DNA of 64,000 nucleotides, from assembly GCF_003968655.1 (NCBI RefSeq), contig NZ_RXYK01000001.1:186001-250000 (forward strand). The letters are read 5' to 3'. The notes under the pieces were generated by a model, which searched no databases, was not told the origin of the DNA, and worked only from the letters and a program-made list of their open reading frames with translations. This document shows positions 53,420 through 62,616 of this stretch, piece after piece. The translations under genes and the position numbers were made by a program. How positions within the stretch are numbered: the stretch's first letter is position 1; each line of letters starts with the position of its first letter. Source of the stretch: Chlorobium phaeovibrioides (lineage in GTDB: Bacteria; Bacteroidota; Chlorobiia; Chlorobiales; Chlorobiaceae).

Positions 53420-55390
53420 ATGGCAAAAATAGGAGTATTCGTCTGTCACTGCGGTGAGAACATTGCCGCAAAAGTCGATTGCACAAAACTGGTTGCAGCC
53501 ATGGAGAGCCACCCCGGCGTAGCCATTGCCCATGAATACAAGTATTTCTGTTCTGAACCCGGACAGGAAAGCATCAAAAAGGCAGTTACCGGGCATGGAC
53601 TAACGGGTGTAATAGTTGCAGCCTGCTCTCCAAGAATGCACGAAGCCACCTTCCGCACGGCATGTGCCGAGGCCGGTCTCAACCCTTACCTTTGTGAGAT
53701 AGCCAATATCCGCGAACAATGCTCATGGGTCCACAGTGATGGAGAACAGGCAACCCGGAAGGCTATTGAGATCACCCGCTCCCTTGTTGAAAAGGTAAAG
53801 CGCAACAACGAACTCCAGCCTATTGAGGTGCCAGTGACCAGAAGAGCGCTTGTTATAGGAGGCGGAATTGCAGGCATACAGGCAGCGCTTGACATTGCAA
53901 ACGCCGGAGGAGATGTTGTTCTTGTTGAGCGCGAGGCTTCACTTGGCGGTCACATGGCTCAGCTATCTGAAACCTTCCCGACCCTGGATTGTTCACAGTG
54001 CATCATGACGCCAAGAATGGTTGAGGCTGCCCGACACCCTAAAATCCGCCTGCTCACCTATTCGGAAATCGAAAAAGTTGAAGGCTTTATCGGCAATTTC
54101 AATGTCACCGTTCGCCAAAAAGCCCGTTATGTTGACATGAACCTCTGCACGGGATGCGGTGAGTGTATCATTAAATGCCCGGCAAAAAAAATTTCGGGAG
54201 AATTTGACTGCGGGCTGGCAAACCGTACGGCAATCTATACTCCCTTTGCACAGGCTGTTCCCAATAAACCCGTCATAGACAGCGGGCACTGCATCTACTT
54301 TAAAAACGGAAAGTGCAAGGCATGCCAGAGAGTATGCCCGACAGGGGCAATCAACTTTGACATGGAAGATGAGCTGGTTGAACTTGAAATAGGCGCCATT
54401 GTGGTGGCTACCGGTTTTCAGGTACAGAATACAGCTCTCTATGGAGAGTATGGCTATGGCCGCTACCCTGATGTTCTCACAGGACTTCAGTTTGAACGGC
54501 TTGCCTCTGCAAGCGGCCCGACAGGGGGCAAGATTCAGCGCCCTTCGGACGGCAAAGAGCCGGAAACAATCGTTTTCATTCAGTGCGCCGGATCGCGCGA
54601 CCCATCCAAGGGAATACCCTACTGTTCAAAAATATGCTGCATGTACACTGCAAAGCATGCCATGCTTTATCACCATAAGAACCACGATGGCAACAGCCGC
54701 ATTTTCTATATGGATATCCGCGCTGCAGGCAAGGGCTATGACGAATTCACCCGTCGGGCAATTGAGGAGGATGGGGCAGGGTATGTTCGTGGCAGAGTAA
54801 GCAAACTCTGGCAGGAGAATGGAAAACTGATGGTTCGTGGTGCAGATACTCTGCTGGGCCGCCCGGTTGAGGTTGCCGCAGACATGGTGGTGCTGGCCAC
54901 GGCAATGGTTCCACAGTCTGATTCGAAAGAGCTTGGCAAAACCCTCGGCATCGGTTATGATGAATACGGCTTTTTCAATGAAGCACATCTGAAACTCCGC
55001 CCCGTTGAAACTGCCACTGCCGGCATTTTCCTTGCCGGAGCCTGCCAGTCACCCAAAGATATTCCTGATTCTGTTGCCCAGGCCTCCGCCTGCGCTTCAA
55101 AAGTGCTGGCACTTTTCAGCCGCGAAAAACTTGAGAGGGAACCTGTCATTGCACAGAACAATGAGGCAACCTGTTCCGGTTGCTGGGGATGCGTGCTTGC
55201 CTGTCCTTACAACGCAATAGAGAAAAAAGACCTTACCGACCGTGCCGGCAACCTCATACGGCGGGTAGCATCGGTCAATGCAGGGCTCTGCCAGGGTTGC
55301 GGCACCTGTGTCACCTTCTGTCGTTCCAACAGCATCGACCTTGCAGGCTTTACAGAAAAGCAGATTTTTGCCGAAGTGATGGGACTCTGA
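53420..55390 (+). CDS. hdrA: Heterodisulfide reductase subunit A (HdrA)
   Basis: HdrA is the flavoprotein that bifurcates electrons in Hdr complexes. The 656-residue protein starts with FVCHCGENI and has an FAD site GGGIAGIQAALDIANAGG near 149. Ferredoxin-type motifs are CTGCGECIIKCP near 240, CKACQRVCPTG near 295, CSGCWGCVLACPYNAI near 590 and CQGCGTCVTFC near 628. The HdrA-specific TLDCSQCIMTPRMVEA is also present. Together with FlxABCD it should couple NADH oxidation to ferredoxin and disulfide reduction. It follows hdrCB by 107 bp. Confidence 0.95.
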   Translation: MAKIGVFVCHCGENIAAKVDCTKLVAAMESHPGVAIAHEYKYFCSEPGQESIKKAVTGHGLTGVIVAACSPRMHEATFRTACAEAGLNPYLCEIANIREQCSWVHSDGEQATRKAIEITRSLVEKVKRNNELQPIEVPVTRRALVIGGGIAGIQAALDIANAGGDVVLVEREASLGGHMAQLSETFPTLDCSQCIMTPRMVEAARHPKIRLLTYSEIEKVEGFIGNFNVTVRQKARYVDMNLCTGCGECIIKCPAKKISGEFDCGLANRTAIYTPFAQAVPNKPVIDSGHCIYFKNGKCKACQRVCPTGAINFDMEDELVELEIGAIVVATGFQVQNTALYGEYGYGRYPDVLTGLQFERLASASGPTGGKIQRPSDGKEPETIVFIQCAGSRDPSKGIPYCSKICCMYTAKHAMLYHHKNHDGNSRIFYMDIRAAGKGYDEFTRRAIEEDGAGYVRGRVSKLWQENGKLMVRGADTLLGRPVEVAADMVVLATAMVPQSDSKELGKTLGIGYDEYGFFNEAHLKLRPVETATAGIFLAGACQSPKDIPDSVAQASACASKVLALFSREKLEREPVIAQNNEATCSGCWGCVLACPYNAIEKKDLTDRAGNLIRRVASVNAGLCQGCGTCVTFCRSNSIDLAGFTEKQIFAEVMGL

Positions 55391-55426
55391 TCCTCTCACC
55401 CTGACGCCAACAGTCAAATCATCATT

Positions 55427-55876
55427 ATGAGCGAACCCTTCGAGCCTAAAATAGTTGCCTTTGTCTGCACCTACTGTACATATGCGGGCGCAGATCTTGC
55501 AGGCACAAGCCGTCTGAAATATCCACCAAATGTGCGCATTGTCCGACTTCCCTGCACCGGCAGAATCAGCCCTATGTTCATTCTCAAAGCCTTTCAGAAA
55601 GGGGCAGACGGCGTGCTGGTCAGCGGGTGCCATCCCGGCGACTGCCATTTCGACCATGGGAATTACCATGCCCGTCGGCGCTGGACCGCCTTCAACGCCC
55701 TCCTGCAGTTTACAGGGGTGCCTGAAGAACGGGTCAAGTTCTCCTGGATCAGCGCAGCTGAGGGGATTAAATTCGCCGAACTTATTGAGAGCATCACCGA
55801 AGAAATCCGCACAGCGGGACCATTTGAACAGTATCACAAGCTGATTGCGGAAACCGGGTCTGCAGCTTCAGTCTAA
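55427..55876 (+). CDS. flxD: FlxD/MvhD-like iron-sulfur subunit
   Basis: This 149-residue protein is a small [2Fe-2S] protein of the MvhD type that connects HdrA to its electron donor. The motif VCTYCTYAGADLAG near residue 12 and GCHPGDCHFDHGN near 65 carry the conserved Cys. In methanogens MvhD links to a hydrogenase; here the donor is the FlxABC flavin module. It lies between hdrA (36 bp) and flxC (10 bp). Confidence 0.92.
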   Translation: MSEPFEPKIVAFVCTYCTYAGADLAGTSRLKYPPNVRIVRLPCTGRISPMFILKAFQKGADGVLVSGCHPGDCHFDHGNYHARRRWTAFNALLQFTGVPEERVKFSWISAAEGIKFAELIESITEEIRTAGPFEQYHKLIAETGSAASV

Positions 55877-55886
55877 ACATATTTTC

Positions 55887-56717
55887 ATGAGCATTCAGGA
55901 ACAATACAGGTCACGAGCCAAGGAACTCCTCCGGGAGGGTACAGTAAAAATGGTGATCGGCTACGGCGCGGGAACAACGCCTCTCCGCCGCAGGCCCATT
56001 TTCATAACCAGCCCCGACGATGCTGACCGGCTTGTGCTCGACGCTGCCTGCAGAACTAACCTTGCCGGCTATCTTCTACGCGAAGGCCTTCTTGCTGATC
56101 AGAAAAGCGTTGCCGTTTTCCTTACGCCCGATGGCGTTCGGACCATCAACATTCTTGCGGCCGAGTCGCAGCTTGCAACGGAGCAGGTTATCGTTCTCGG
56201 GTTTCAAATTGATGGGGAGAATGCCAGACAGCTCGAAGGAACAAGGGTTGCCGATTTTTCAGGAATCATTGCCGAGAGAAAGAAAAAACGCAAGGAACAG
56301 CCATCACACGAAGTAGCCCGGAAACTCGAACAGATGACTTCCGTTGAACGATTCTCATTCTGGGAAGGCGAGTTTTCGCGCTGCATCAAATGTTACGCAT
56401 GCCGTGCCGCATGCCCGATGTGCTGGTGCCGACGATGCGTTGTTGACAACAACCAGCCGCAGTGGGTAAACACATCCTCCCATACGCTCGGGAATCTGGA
56501 ATGGAATCTTGTTCGCGCGTTTCACCTTGCAGGCCGCTGTGTGGAATGTGGCAACTGCAGTGAAGCATGCCCCGTCAATATTCCGCTCCACCTGCTCAAT
56601 CGCAGGATGACTGAAGAGGTACTCACAGCGTTCGACTATTATCCCGGCGCCGACGAACATCAGGAACCGGTACTCGCCAGTTTCAGAAAAGACGACCCTG
56701 AGACTTTCATTCTCTAA
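55887..56717 (+). CDS. flxC: FlxC-like 4Fe-4S protein
   Basis: This 276-residue protein has a long N-terminal domain (about 1-150) and two ferredoxin-type cluster motifs in the C-terminal half: CIKCYACRAACPMC near 165 and CVECGNCSEACPVN near 220. It is a presumed electron-transfer subunit between FlxB and FlxD. I start at ATG 55887 since an earlier start would overlap flxD without similarity. The assignment rests on operon position and cluster layout. Confidence 0.82.
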   Translation: MSIQEQYRSRAKELLREGTVKMVIGYGAGTTPLRRRPIFITSPDDADRLVLDAACRTNLAGYLLREGLLADQKSVAVFLTPDGVRTINILAAESQLATEQVIVLGFQIDGENARQLEGTRVADFSGIIAERKKKRKEQPSHEVARKLEQMTSVERFSFWEGEFSRCIKCYACRAACPMCWCRRCVVDNNQPQWVNTSSHTLGNLEWNLVRAFHLAGRCVECGNCSEACPVNIPLHLLNRRMTEEVLTAFDYYPGADEHQEPVLASFRKDDPETFIL

Positions 56718-56729
56718 GTACTCATACGC

Positions 56730-57743
56730 ATGACAAAAATACTCTACGCCAACGACCTCACTGCCTGCTTCTCACTATGGAGAAAGGAGGGGATGAGGGT
56801 ATTGGGCCCCGTATCCAAAGCCAAAACATCTGGTTTCGGCGAAGTTCAGGACGCACATGAGCTTGACCTCAACCTTGTTCTGACAGCCCGGACGCTCAAG
56901 GAGCTTTTTTTTCCGAGAACCGAACCGATGTTCAGTTACAGTATTGGCAAACAGAAAATTGAAACAGGCGAATTTCTGCCTTCAGAAAATGCATGCATCA
57001 TTTTTGGCGCCCGTCCTTGTGACGCAGCCGGCATGGCGATTGATGATGAACTCTTCAACTGGGACTACCGGGATGAATACTGGTTCCGGCGCAGAGACCG
57101 TTCGGTCATCATAACCATTGCCTGTAAAGAGTCGGACGACTTCTGCATGTGCACTTCACTCGGCCTTGCGCCCGACAGTGCGAAGGGCTCCGATGTCCTT
57201 CTCCGCCCACTTGCCTCCGGCAATGGGTGGAGGGTGGAGGAACTGACCCCGAAAGGCGGTAAAGCGCTTCAGCCCATAGCCTCACTTCTGAAAGAGGGCT
57301 CAGAGGCGGCTGCCCCGACGGCAGAAGTCCCTCTACTCTTTGACCTTGAAGCCTGCACCACCTGGCTTGCCGACCCGGAAAATTTTGAGAGTCACTTCTG
57401 GAAAGAGATTTCCGAACGATGCATAGGGTGCGGAACCTGTACCTATCTCTGCCCTACCTGCCACTGCTTCGACATTCAGGACGAGGGCGATACCTATGAA
57501 GGCATACGCCGGAAAAACTGGGACAGCTGTTCTTTCCAGCTCTTCACAATGCACACCTCCGGCCACAACCCCCGCGCCACGCAGTCGGCCCGCTGGCGTC
57601 AGCGAATCATGCATAAATTCAACTATTTTTCCGACAAATTCAGCGTCAACAGCTGTACCGGATGTGGCAGATGTACCAGAGAGTGCCCCGTCGACATGGG
57701 GGTCAGAGAAACTTTACAAGCGATATCAACACTACAGAAGTGA
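56730..57743 (+). CDS. flxB: FlxB-like 4Fe-4S protein
   Basis: This 337-residue protein resembles AsrA/4Fe-4S dicluster proteins. The C-terminal motifs are CIGCGTCTYLCPTCHCFDI near 230 and CTGCGRCTRECPVDMG near 310. The N-terminal domain has ARPCDAAGMAI and ITIACKESDDFCMCTS. It should relay electrons from FlxA to FlxC. Its stop overlaps the GTG start of flxA (GTGA), so they are translationally coupled. Confidence 0.88.
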   Translation: MTKILYANDLTACFSLWRKEGMRVLGPVSKAKTSGFGEVQDAHELDLNLVLTARTLKELFFPRTEPMFSYSIGKQKIETGEFLPSENACIIFGARPCDAAGMAIDDELFNWDYRDEYWFRRRDRSVIITIACKESDDFCMCTSLGLAPDSAKGSDVLLRPLASGNGWRVEELTPKGGKALQPIASLLKEGSEAAAPTAEVPLLFDLEACTTWLADPENFESHFWKEISERCIGCGTCTYLCPTCHCFDIQDEGDTYEGIRRKNWDSCSFQLFTMHTSGHNPRATQSARWRQRIMHKFNYFSDKFSVNSCTGCGRCTRECPVDMGVRETLQAISTLQK

Positions 57744-58606
57744 CAGACACCATTATTGCAGCCCAGAACAACATCTACAGGCCGGCGGTCATGAAAATCG
57801 CCGCAACCCGGAACGAAGCCCCCGGGGTAAAAACTTTACGCCTGGAGTTTCAGGACACGGCCGATCAGGAAAAATTTGCAGCTGCCTACCGAACCGGAAT
57901 GTTCGGTCTTTACGGCATCTATGGCGAAGGCGAGAGCACTTTCTGCGTTGCCAGCCCAGAAACAAGGAAGGACTATATTGAGTGTACTTTCAGGCAATCC
58001 GGACGCGTCACCACAGCCCTTGCCGCTGCTGAAGAAGGCGACCGTATCACCTTCAGGGGTCCGTACGGAAATCGCTTCCCGATAGAGGAGTTCCATGGCA
58101 AAAACCTGCTCTTCATTGCCGGCGGCATTGCCCTTCCGCCTACCCGGAGCGTCATCTGGTCGTGCCTTGACCAACGCGAGAAATTCGGGAAAATTACAAT
58201 TGTCTACGGAGCTCGGACCGTTGCGGACCTTGTCTACAAGCAGGAACTCGATGAATGGGCAGAGCGGGAAGATGTTGAACTGGTCCTGACAGTTGATCCC
58301 GGTGGCGAGTCACCCGACTGGAAACACCATGTAGGTTTCGTCCCCGCAATCCTTGAAGAGGCAGCTCCCGCTCCAGGCAACTGCGTTGCAGTACTCTGCG
58401 GCCCGCCAATCATGATCAAATTCACCCTTGCCTCTCTCAAAAAGCTTGGTTTCGAGGAGGCCAATGTCTATACCACACTTGAGAACCGCATGAAATGCGG
58501 TGTTGGAAAATGTGGACGATGCAATGTAGGCAGTGTGTATGTCTGCAAAGAAGGGCCTGTCTTTACCGCTGAAGAGGTTTCAGCAATGCCGGCAGCAGAT
58601 TTGTAG
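57740..58606 (+). CDS. flxA: FlxA-like FAD/NAD-binding oxidoreductase
   Basis: This 288-residue protein is the presumed NADH-oxidising subunit. It starts at GTG 57740, overlapping the flxB stop. The FAD domain (about 10-105) resembles ferredoxin-NADP reductases. The NAD domain has FIAGGIALPPTRSVIWSCL near 115. The C-terminal Cys cluster CGVGKCGRCNVGSVYVC near 255 holds a [2Fe-2S] center as in dihydroorotate dehydrogenase electron-transfer subunits. It ends the operon, 5 bp from the convergent murB gene. Confidence 0.9.
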   Translation: MTDTIIAAQNNIYRPAVMKIAATRNEAPGVKTLRLEFQDTADQEKFAAAYRTGMFGLYGIYGEGESTFCVASPETRKDYIECTFRQSGRVTTALAAAEEGDRITFRGPYGNRFPIEEFHGKNLLFIAGGIALPPTRSVIWSCLDQREKFGKITIVYGARTVADLVYKQELDEWAEREDVELVLTVDPGGESPDWKHHVGFVPAILEEAAPAPGNCVAVLCGPPIMIKFTLASLKKLGFEEANVYTTLENRMKCGVGKCGRCNVGSVYVCKEGPVFTAEEVSAMPAADL

Positions 58607-58611
58607 AGCCA

Positions 58612-60213
58612 TCAGGAAAGGGCTATGCTGAAAAACCTTTCCGGGCAGTGAAAATCGGCAGGAACAGGGGCGTTGTGCCAGGAGGGAAAGAGGTCGGTCG
58701 TGCCCCCTTCAATTGAGGATGCGCACTGAAGCGACAGAACGCCGTCGCCAATGCCGTCAAAGAATTTTTCCAGCAGTGAGAAAGAAAACGACATTCCGAA
58801 ACTTCCTTCCAGCGTATGAAGCCGGAGACCATCAACCCACGGCTCTGGAGTGAGCACCTCATAACCCTCAGCCCTCTTCCTCGCTCCATCAAAAGCAAGG
58901 GCAACCCACTGCCCCGCCGGAGTCATTTCAAACTCAAGATAGCGCCCCTCATCCTTTCCGTTTCCAATAAAGAGTTCACTCACACCGTAATTCCAGAGCC
59001 CATCAATGAATGCACCGCGAGGCGCCTCGGGCACTGGTAAAAAAACATGCTCTCCCGGCTTCAGCGCTGTGCTCCATGAAAGAAAGGGTTTATCGGGCTG
59101 TAACCGTGCCTCATGAAGTGAAATCAGCTGCGTTACGGAAACCCTTGCCGCAGAAGCAAGGGGGCCTTCAATGAGAATGCGCGGAAAAGCAGCCGTCGCG
59201 TGCTTGATTCCACTGACCCCATTGGGATAAAGAAGAAGCCCTGACCACCCTTTTGAGGAATCATCACGGTCAACCTGGTAGGGCGAACCGCAGGCATCAA
59301 GAAGATTGCGGGGGAAAAGTCCTGTACACTCAACCTCAAGCTCCAGCTTCACGCCGGCCTCTTTCAAGGCAGCAGATCGCATATTGCCAGCAATCTTGAG
59401 CACATCGCATGCCGATGCTCCCCCGGTATTGAAAATGAAGTTGGCATGGTGTTCTCCAACAACAGCTCCACCCTCACGGGCACCGCTGAACCCAAGCTCT
59501 TCAAAAATCATTCCGCTCGGCTTTCCGCACTCATGGTTGTTTTTGAATGTGGAGCCGCAGCTCGGGAAATCGAAGTGGCGTTTCCGAAGCCGTTCAGACT
59601 CATGGTCAAGCATTTCCGCACCAATAGCATCAGGATCAGCTTTGCCCGGAAACCGCAGCATGACTCCAGTAACAATTTCACCGGTATGCATCAGGGATGT
59701 ATGCTTGTAACCAAGAAACACCTCTTCAGGACGACGCATTACAAGTGATCCCTCAAGGGTCAGCACCTGAACCGCTGAAGCAACGGAAGATATCTCTCCA
59801 CCAAAACAGCGGGAGTTCATCCGAACCGTTCCGCCGATTCTCCCCGGCAGACGATACAGCCATGCCGCTCCGGCAATGCCGAGGCGCTGCATTGTTTCAG
59901 CGACCACCGTATTTTCGACACCAGCTTCAAAGAAAAACTCCAGCTCAGAAACCTGCCGGAACTGCAGCATTCGTTCTGTTGAAAGAATGACGCCGGGAAA
60001 GTTGATGTCGGAAAAAAGCATATTGCTCCCCAAACCCAGCATGGCAAGAGGCATTCCTTCACTTCGGACCCAGGAGACAAGTTTTCCCAGTTCAGCAACC
60101 GAAGAAGGCGTGCAGAAAAAACGCACATCCCCCCCAATGCCATAATAGGCCTTCTCGCTGATGGGGAAATCGCGAAAACAATGACAGGGAGGAGTAATGG
60201 GAACCATAACCAT
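58612..60213 (-). CDS. murB: MurB fused to a DOMON-like domain
   Basis: The N-terminal two thirds is UDP-N-acetylenolpyruvoylglucosamine reductase of peptidoglycan synthesis: AYYGIGGDVRFF, LGLGSNMLFSD near 60, LPGRIGGTVRMNS near 120, the active-site Ser in CGSTFKNN and a Glu in LEVECTG. The C-terminal 220 residues are extra. They include GLWNYGVSELFIGNGKDEG and YLEFEMTPAGQWVALAFDG, resembling the DOMON/CBM9-like domains reported on some MurB proteins. A function for that part is not known. Start codons at 60213 and 60207 are the likeliest; a GTG at 60273 is possible. The gene is convergent with flxA. Confidence 0.88.
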   Translation of the reverse strand: MVMVPITPPCHCFRDFPISEKAYYGIGGDVRFFCTPSSVAELGKLVSWVRSEGMPLAMLGLGSNMLFSDINFPGVILSTERMLQFRQVSELEFFFEAGVENTVVAETMQRLGIAGAAWLYRLPGRIGGTVRMNSRCFGGEISSVASAVQVLTLEGSLVMRRPEEVFLGYKHTSLMHTGEIVTGVMLRFPGKADPDAIGAEMLDHESERLRKRHFDFPSCGSTFKNNHECGKPSGMIFEELGFSGAREGGAVVGEHHANFIFNTGGASACDVLKIAGNMRSAALKEAGVKLELEVECTGLFPRNLLDACGSPYQVDRDDSSKGWSGLLLYPNGVSGIKHATAAFPRILIEGPLASAARVSVTQLISLHEARLQPDKPFLSWSTALKPGEHVFLPVPEAPRGAFIDGLWNYGVSELFIGNGKDEGRYLEFEMTPAGQWVALAFDGARKRAEGYEVLTPEPWVDGLRLHTLEGSFGMSFSFSLLEKFFDGIGDGVLSLQCASSIEGGTTDLFPSWHNAPVPADFHCPERFFSIALS

Positions 60214-60285
60214 TTTGGCAAATGACACAACACGGAAACTCAAGCGAAACATAACCAAACTGGCGTCTTTCACAAAAAAGACCCA

Positions 60286-60594
60286 CTACTCACCTTCACC
60301 TACCGGCTCCATTGATGTTGAGAGAAATCCCCTTCCAAAGGCAAAATAAACATAGAGCGGCTCCTCGTTGCGAATCACATCAACAACTGATGAAAACATA
60401 TGCGATGGAAGGTGCATGTACACAACCCCTTCCTTCTCGGAATCATTTTCATAAATCATACCCGCATCACAGAACCGTAGACACGCACTCATGCGTCCTT
60501 CATCGTCATACAACAAAATCATGGAACGGCTTGAAGCGTATCCTTCAGGACCCCCATAAAAGAGGATATGGTACTTCTCAATCTTTACCGTCAT
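60286..60594 (-). CDS. Small protein of unknown function
   Basis: This 102-residue protein starts MTVKIEKYHILFYGGPEGYA and is preceded by AGGAGG seven bases before ATG 60594, which settles the start. It has no membrane or signal segment. Its sequence alternates hydrophobic and charged positions (RSMILLYDDEGRMSACLRF, YMHLPSHMFSSVVDVIRNE), suggesting a small alpha-beta fold. It ends 12 bp before the longest MurB start, so the two may be co-transcribed. I do not recognise the family. Confidence 0.8.
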   Translation of the reverse strand: MTVKIEKYHILFYGGPEGYASSRSMILLYDDEGRMSACLRFCDAGMIYENDSEKEGVVYMHLPSHMFSSVVDVIRNEEPLYVYFAFGRGFLSTSMEPVGEGE

Positions 60595-60669
60595 GGTCAA
60601 CCTCCTGTTGTCAGTCATTAAGTAGATTTGCGACACAAGCAAGCAGCACTGTAGCGGTACTGCAAGGCC

Positions 60670-61266
60670 TCAGAACACGAGCACCCTCTCTTCAAGCGGA
60701 ATAAAAGACTTCTCGCCAGGCCATTCCACCACGGAGCCGAAAACCAGCTGTGAACGAAGCTGCCATGATTGAGGAAGACTCCATTCTTCACGGACGACCT
60801 CATCAATCAGAGGGTTGTAGTGTTGAAGAGAAGCTCCGTACCCCTCATTTTCCAATGCCGTCCAAACCACGAACTGCAGCATTCCCGAGGCCTCCAGCGA
60901 AAACTCAGGGAATTTGTCTGCATAGAGGGAATAACGCGACATCAAGTCTTCAACCACAGCCCTGTCTTCAAAAAACAGCACTGTCGCAGCTCCCCGCCTG
61001 AAGCCATCTATCTTTTTTGCGGTTGCAGCAAAATCATTCTCGTTTACAATTCCCTGAAGGACCTCCAGCACCAGATCCCACAGTCGTCTGTGCGATTCCT
61101 CAAACAGAATAACAGCTCTTGCGCTCTGTGAATTGAAAGTTGAGGGAACATGTTTGACAGCATGCCGCACTATCTCCGTTACCCGCTCCCTTCCTGTAAG
61201 AATATCTCCTCCTATCGCATAGACGCTCCGCCTGTGCTCTACCGCTTCAAGAAAATTCTTCTTCAT
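60670..61266 (-). CDS. Nitroreductase-family protein
   Basis: This 198-residue protein looks like an FMN-dependent nitroreductase of the short YdjA/HBN1-like group. The start FLEAVEHRRSVYAIGGDIL, the stretch VPSTFNSQSARAVILF and the LQHYNPLIDEVVREEW end fit the family. Such enzymes reduce nitro or quinone compounds with NAD(P)H; the true substrate cannot be inferred. It lies 75 bp upstream of the unknown small protein gene. Confidence 0.85.
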   Translation of the reverse strand: MKKNFLEAVEHRRSVYAIGGDILTGRERVTEIVRHAVKHVPSTFNSQSARAVILFEESHRRLWDLVLEVLQGIVNENDFAATAKKIDGFRRGAATVLFFEDRAVVEDLMSRYSLYADKFPEFSLEASGMLQFVVWTALENEGYGASLQHYNPLIDEVVREEWSLPQSWQLRSQLVFGSVVEWPGEKSFIPLEERVLVF

Positions 61267-61426
61267 GGCAGCTGCAGTATCAAAAGATTGCTGAATTCCT
61301 TTTATCCACTAATAGTAATAACTCCCCCGCAGGCCTGGTCGTTCCATCACGCCTGTTGAGTTATCTGTAAAAATCCCTACCTTGTCAATAAGCTTTATTC
61401 TCCTTGTAACCATATGTATCTCAACT

Positions 61427-61894
61427 ATGTCAGAAACCGCTGCACGGCAGGTCAATTTTGTTCTTGCCGGAATCACGACCGATCGATGTGAACTTTCAGA
61501 CACCGCCCCTCTTGCGCAACAACCAGTCAAAATCAATGCCGGACTGAATTTTGGCATTGACAGCACGAAAAAGCTTCTCAAAGTTCTTTTCAGGAATGTT
61601 TTTCTTCAGGACGAAATCCCCTTTATCACCATTGAAGCCGGCTGTATTTTTGCCATTGATGAGGAGTCCTGGAACAATTTCATCAATGAGGAGAAAAGGC
61701 TGTTCACCCTGCCAAAACCTTTTGCCGGACATCTGGCACAGATGACAGCCGGAACTGCCCGGGGGATTCTGCATGCTAAAACCCAAAACACCCCCCTGAA
61801 CCGTTTTATGATTCCCGCAACCAATGTTGAGGAGATGATCCGTGAGCATGTTGTCCTCAGCCTTGAACAACACGAGAACAATGGCCATGAATAA
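61427..61894 (+). CDS. SecB-like protein
   Basis: This 155-residue protein starts MSETAARQVNFVLAGITTD, with a central ITIEAGCIFAID and an ending HLAQMTAGTARGILHAKTQ then PATNVEEMI. The layout resembles SecB, whose G-I-F strand and RGTFPQLNLAPVNFDALF C-terminal portion align by pattern. That similarity is only by eye. If right, it may be an export chaperone or a toxin-antitoxin-associated SecB-like protein; no toxin lies nearby. I start at ATG 61427. Its end overlaps the DUF2141 start. Confidence 0.5.
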   Translation: MSETAARQVNFVLAGITTDRCELSDTAPLAQQPVKINAGLNFGIDSTKKLLKVLFRNVFLQDEIPFITIEAGCIFAIDEESWNNFINEEKRLFTLPKPFAGHLAQMTAGTARGILHAKTQNTPLNRFMIPATNVEEMIREHVVLSLEQHENNGHE

Positions 61895-62405
61895 AATACT
61901 TCTCACTGCAGCACTGCTGCTTTCATCCCCCCTGGTGATGGCGGATGCTCCGCAGCCGGACAGCAGGGCCGTAACCGGCGAGACCTGCCGCATAACAGTT
62001 CGTGTAGCTGAACTGCATCAGCCGGAAGGACTTCTGGGCGTCGCACTCTACACAACAAAGAAAGGATTCCCCGACAAGCCGGAACGGGCATGGCAGTCAA
62101 CAGTCAAGAAGCTTGACGGAAAACAGCCGGTTTTCGTTTTCGACAATATCCCCTACGGAACCTACGCCGTCAGTGTGCTCCACGATAAAAACAGCAACGG
62201 GAAAATGGACAAGACCTTCATCGGCATACCCAAAGAAGGGTTTGGCGTATCCAATAATCCCAAAATCAAATACGGCCCTCCCAGTTTCAGTGAGGCTGAA
62301 TTCAGTGTAAAGGGAAAAAAGGTTGAATTGATTGTGGCCATGAACTATTTTAATAAAGACAAGGGAACTGAAAACAGCAGCATTGAGCAAAAGGAACTCC
62401 AATGA
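61881..62405 (+). CDS. DUF2141 exported protein
   Basis: This 174-residue protein has a signal peptide (about 1-20, ILLTAALLLSSPLVMA) and the DUF2141 pattern VRVAELHQPEGLLGVALYTT followed by GTYAVSVLHDKNSNGKMD, GIPKEGFGVSNN and FSEAEFSVKGKKVELIVAMNY. The family is common in Bacteroidetes/Chlorobi and its role is unknown. It is the first of four overlapping or closely spaced genes; its stop overlaps the lipoprotein gene by four bases. Confidence 0.85.
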   Translation: MAMNKILLTAALLLSSPLVMADAPQPDSRAVTGETCRITVRVAELHQPEGLLGVALYTTKKGFPDKPERAWQSTVKKLDGKQPVFVFDNIPYGTYAVSVLHDKNSNGKMDKTFIGIPKEGFGVSNNPKIKYGPPSFSEAEFSVKGKKVELIVAMNYFNKDKGTENSSIEQKELQ

Positions 62406-62599
62406 AACAGCAGCGTACCGCACTCTTTGCCATTCTCGTGGCAGGACTGTTCATGACCGGCTGCAATCCGACTGTCCGTGTTGAAGCTCCGGACAAACCG
62501 ATTGTGATCAACATGAACATAAAGATCGACCATGAAATCCGGGTCAAAGTCGACAAGGAACTTGATTCGCTTCTTGACACCAAACAGGGATTATTCTAA
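62402..62599 (+). CDS. YnbE-like lipoprotein
   Basis: This 65-residue protein has a signal peptide with lipobox FMTGC near residue 21, then NPTVRVEAPDKPIVINMNI and KIDHEIRVKVDKELD. This pattern is shared with YnbE, the small outer-membrane lipoprotein that partners YdbH. It is followed by YdbL- and YdbH-like genes in the order ynbE-ydbL-ydbH. The E. coli order is ydbH-ynbE-ydbL. Confidence 0.8.
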   Translation: MKQQRTALFAILVAGLFMTGCNPTVRVEAPDKPIVINMNIKIDHEIRVKVDKELDSLLDTKQGLF

Positions 62600-62616
62600 A
62601 CAGGAGGAACAGGGTG

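Noticed and set aside
53420-58606. Alternative reading of the operon as a Qmo (quinone-modifying oxidoreductase) complex
   Set aside because: Qmo needs QmoA/QmoB HdrA-like pair and a membrane QmoC. Here there is one HdrA, a HdrCB fusion with no membrane part, and FlxABCD subunits.
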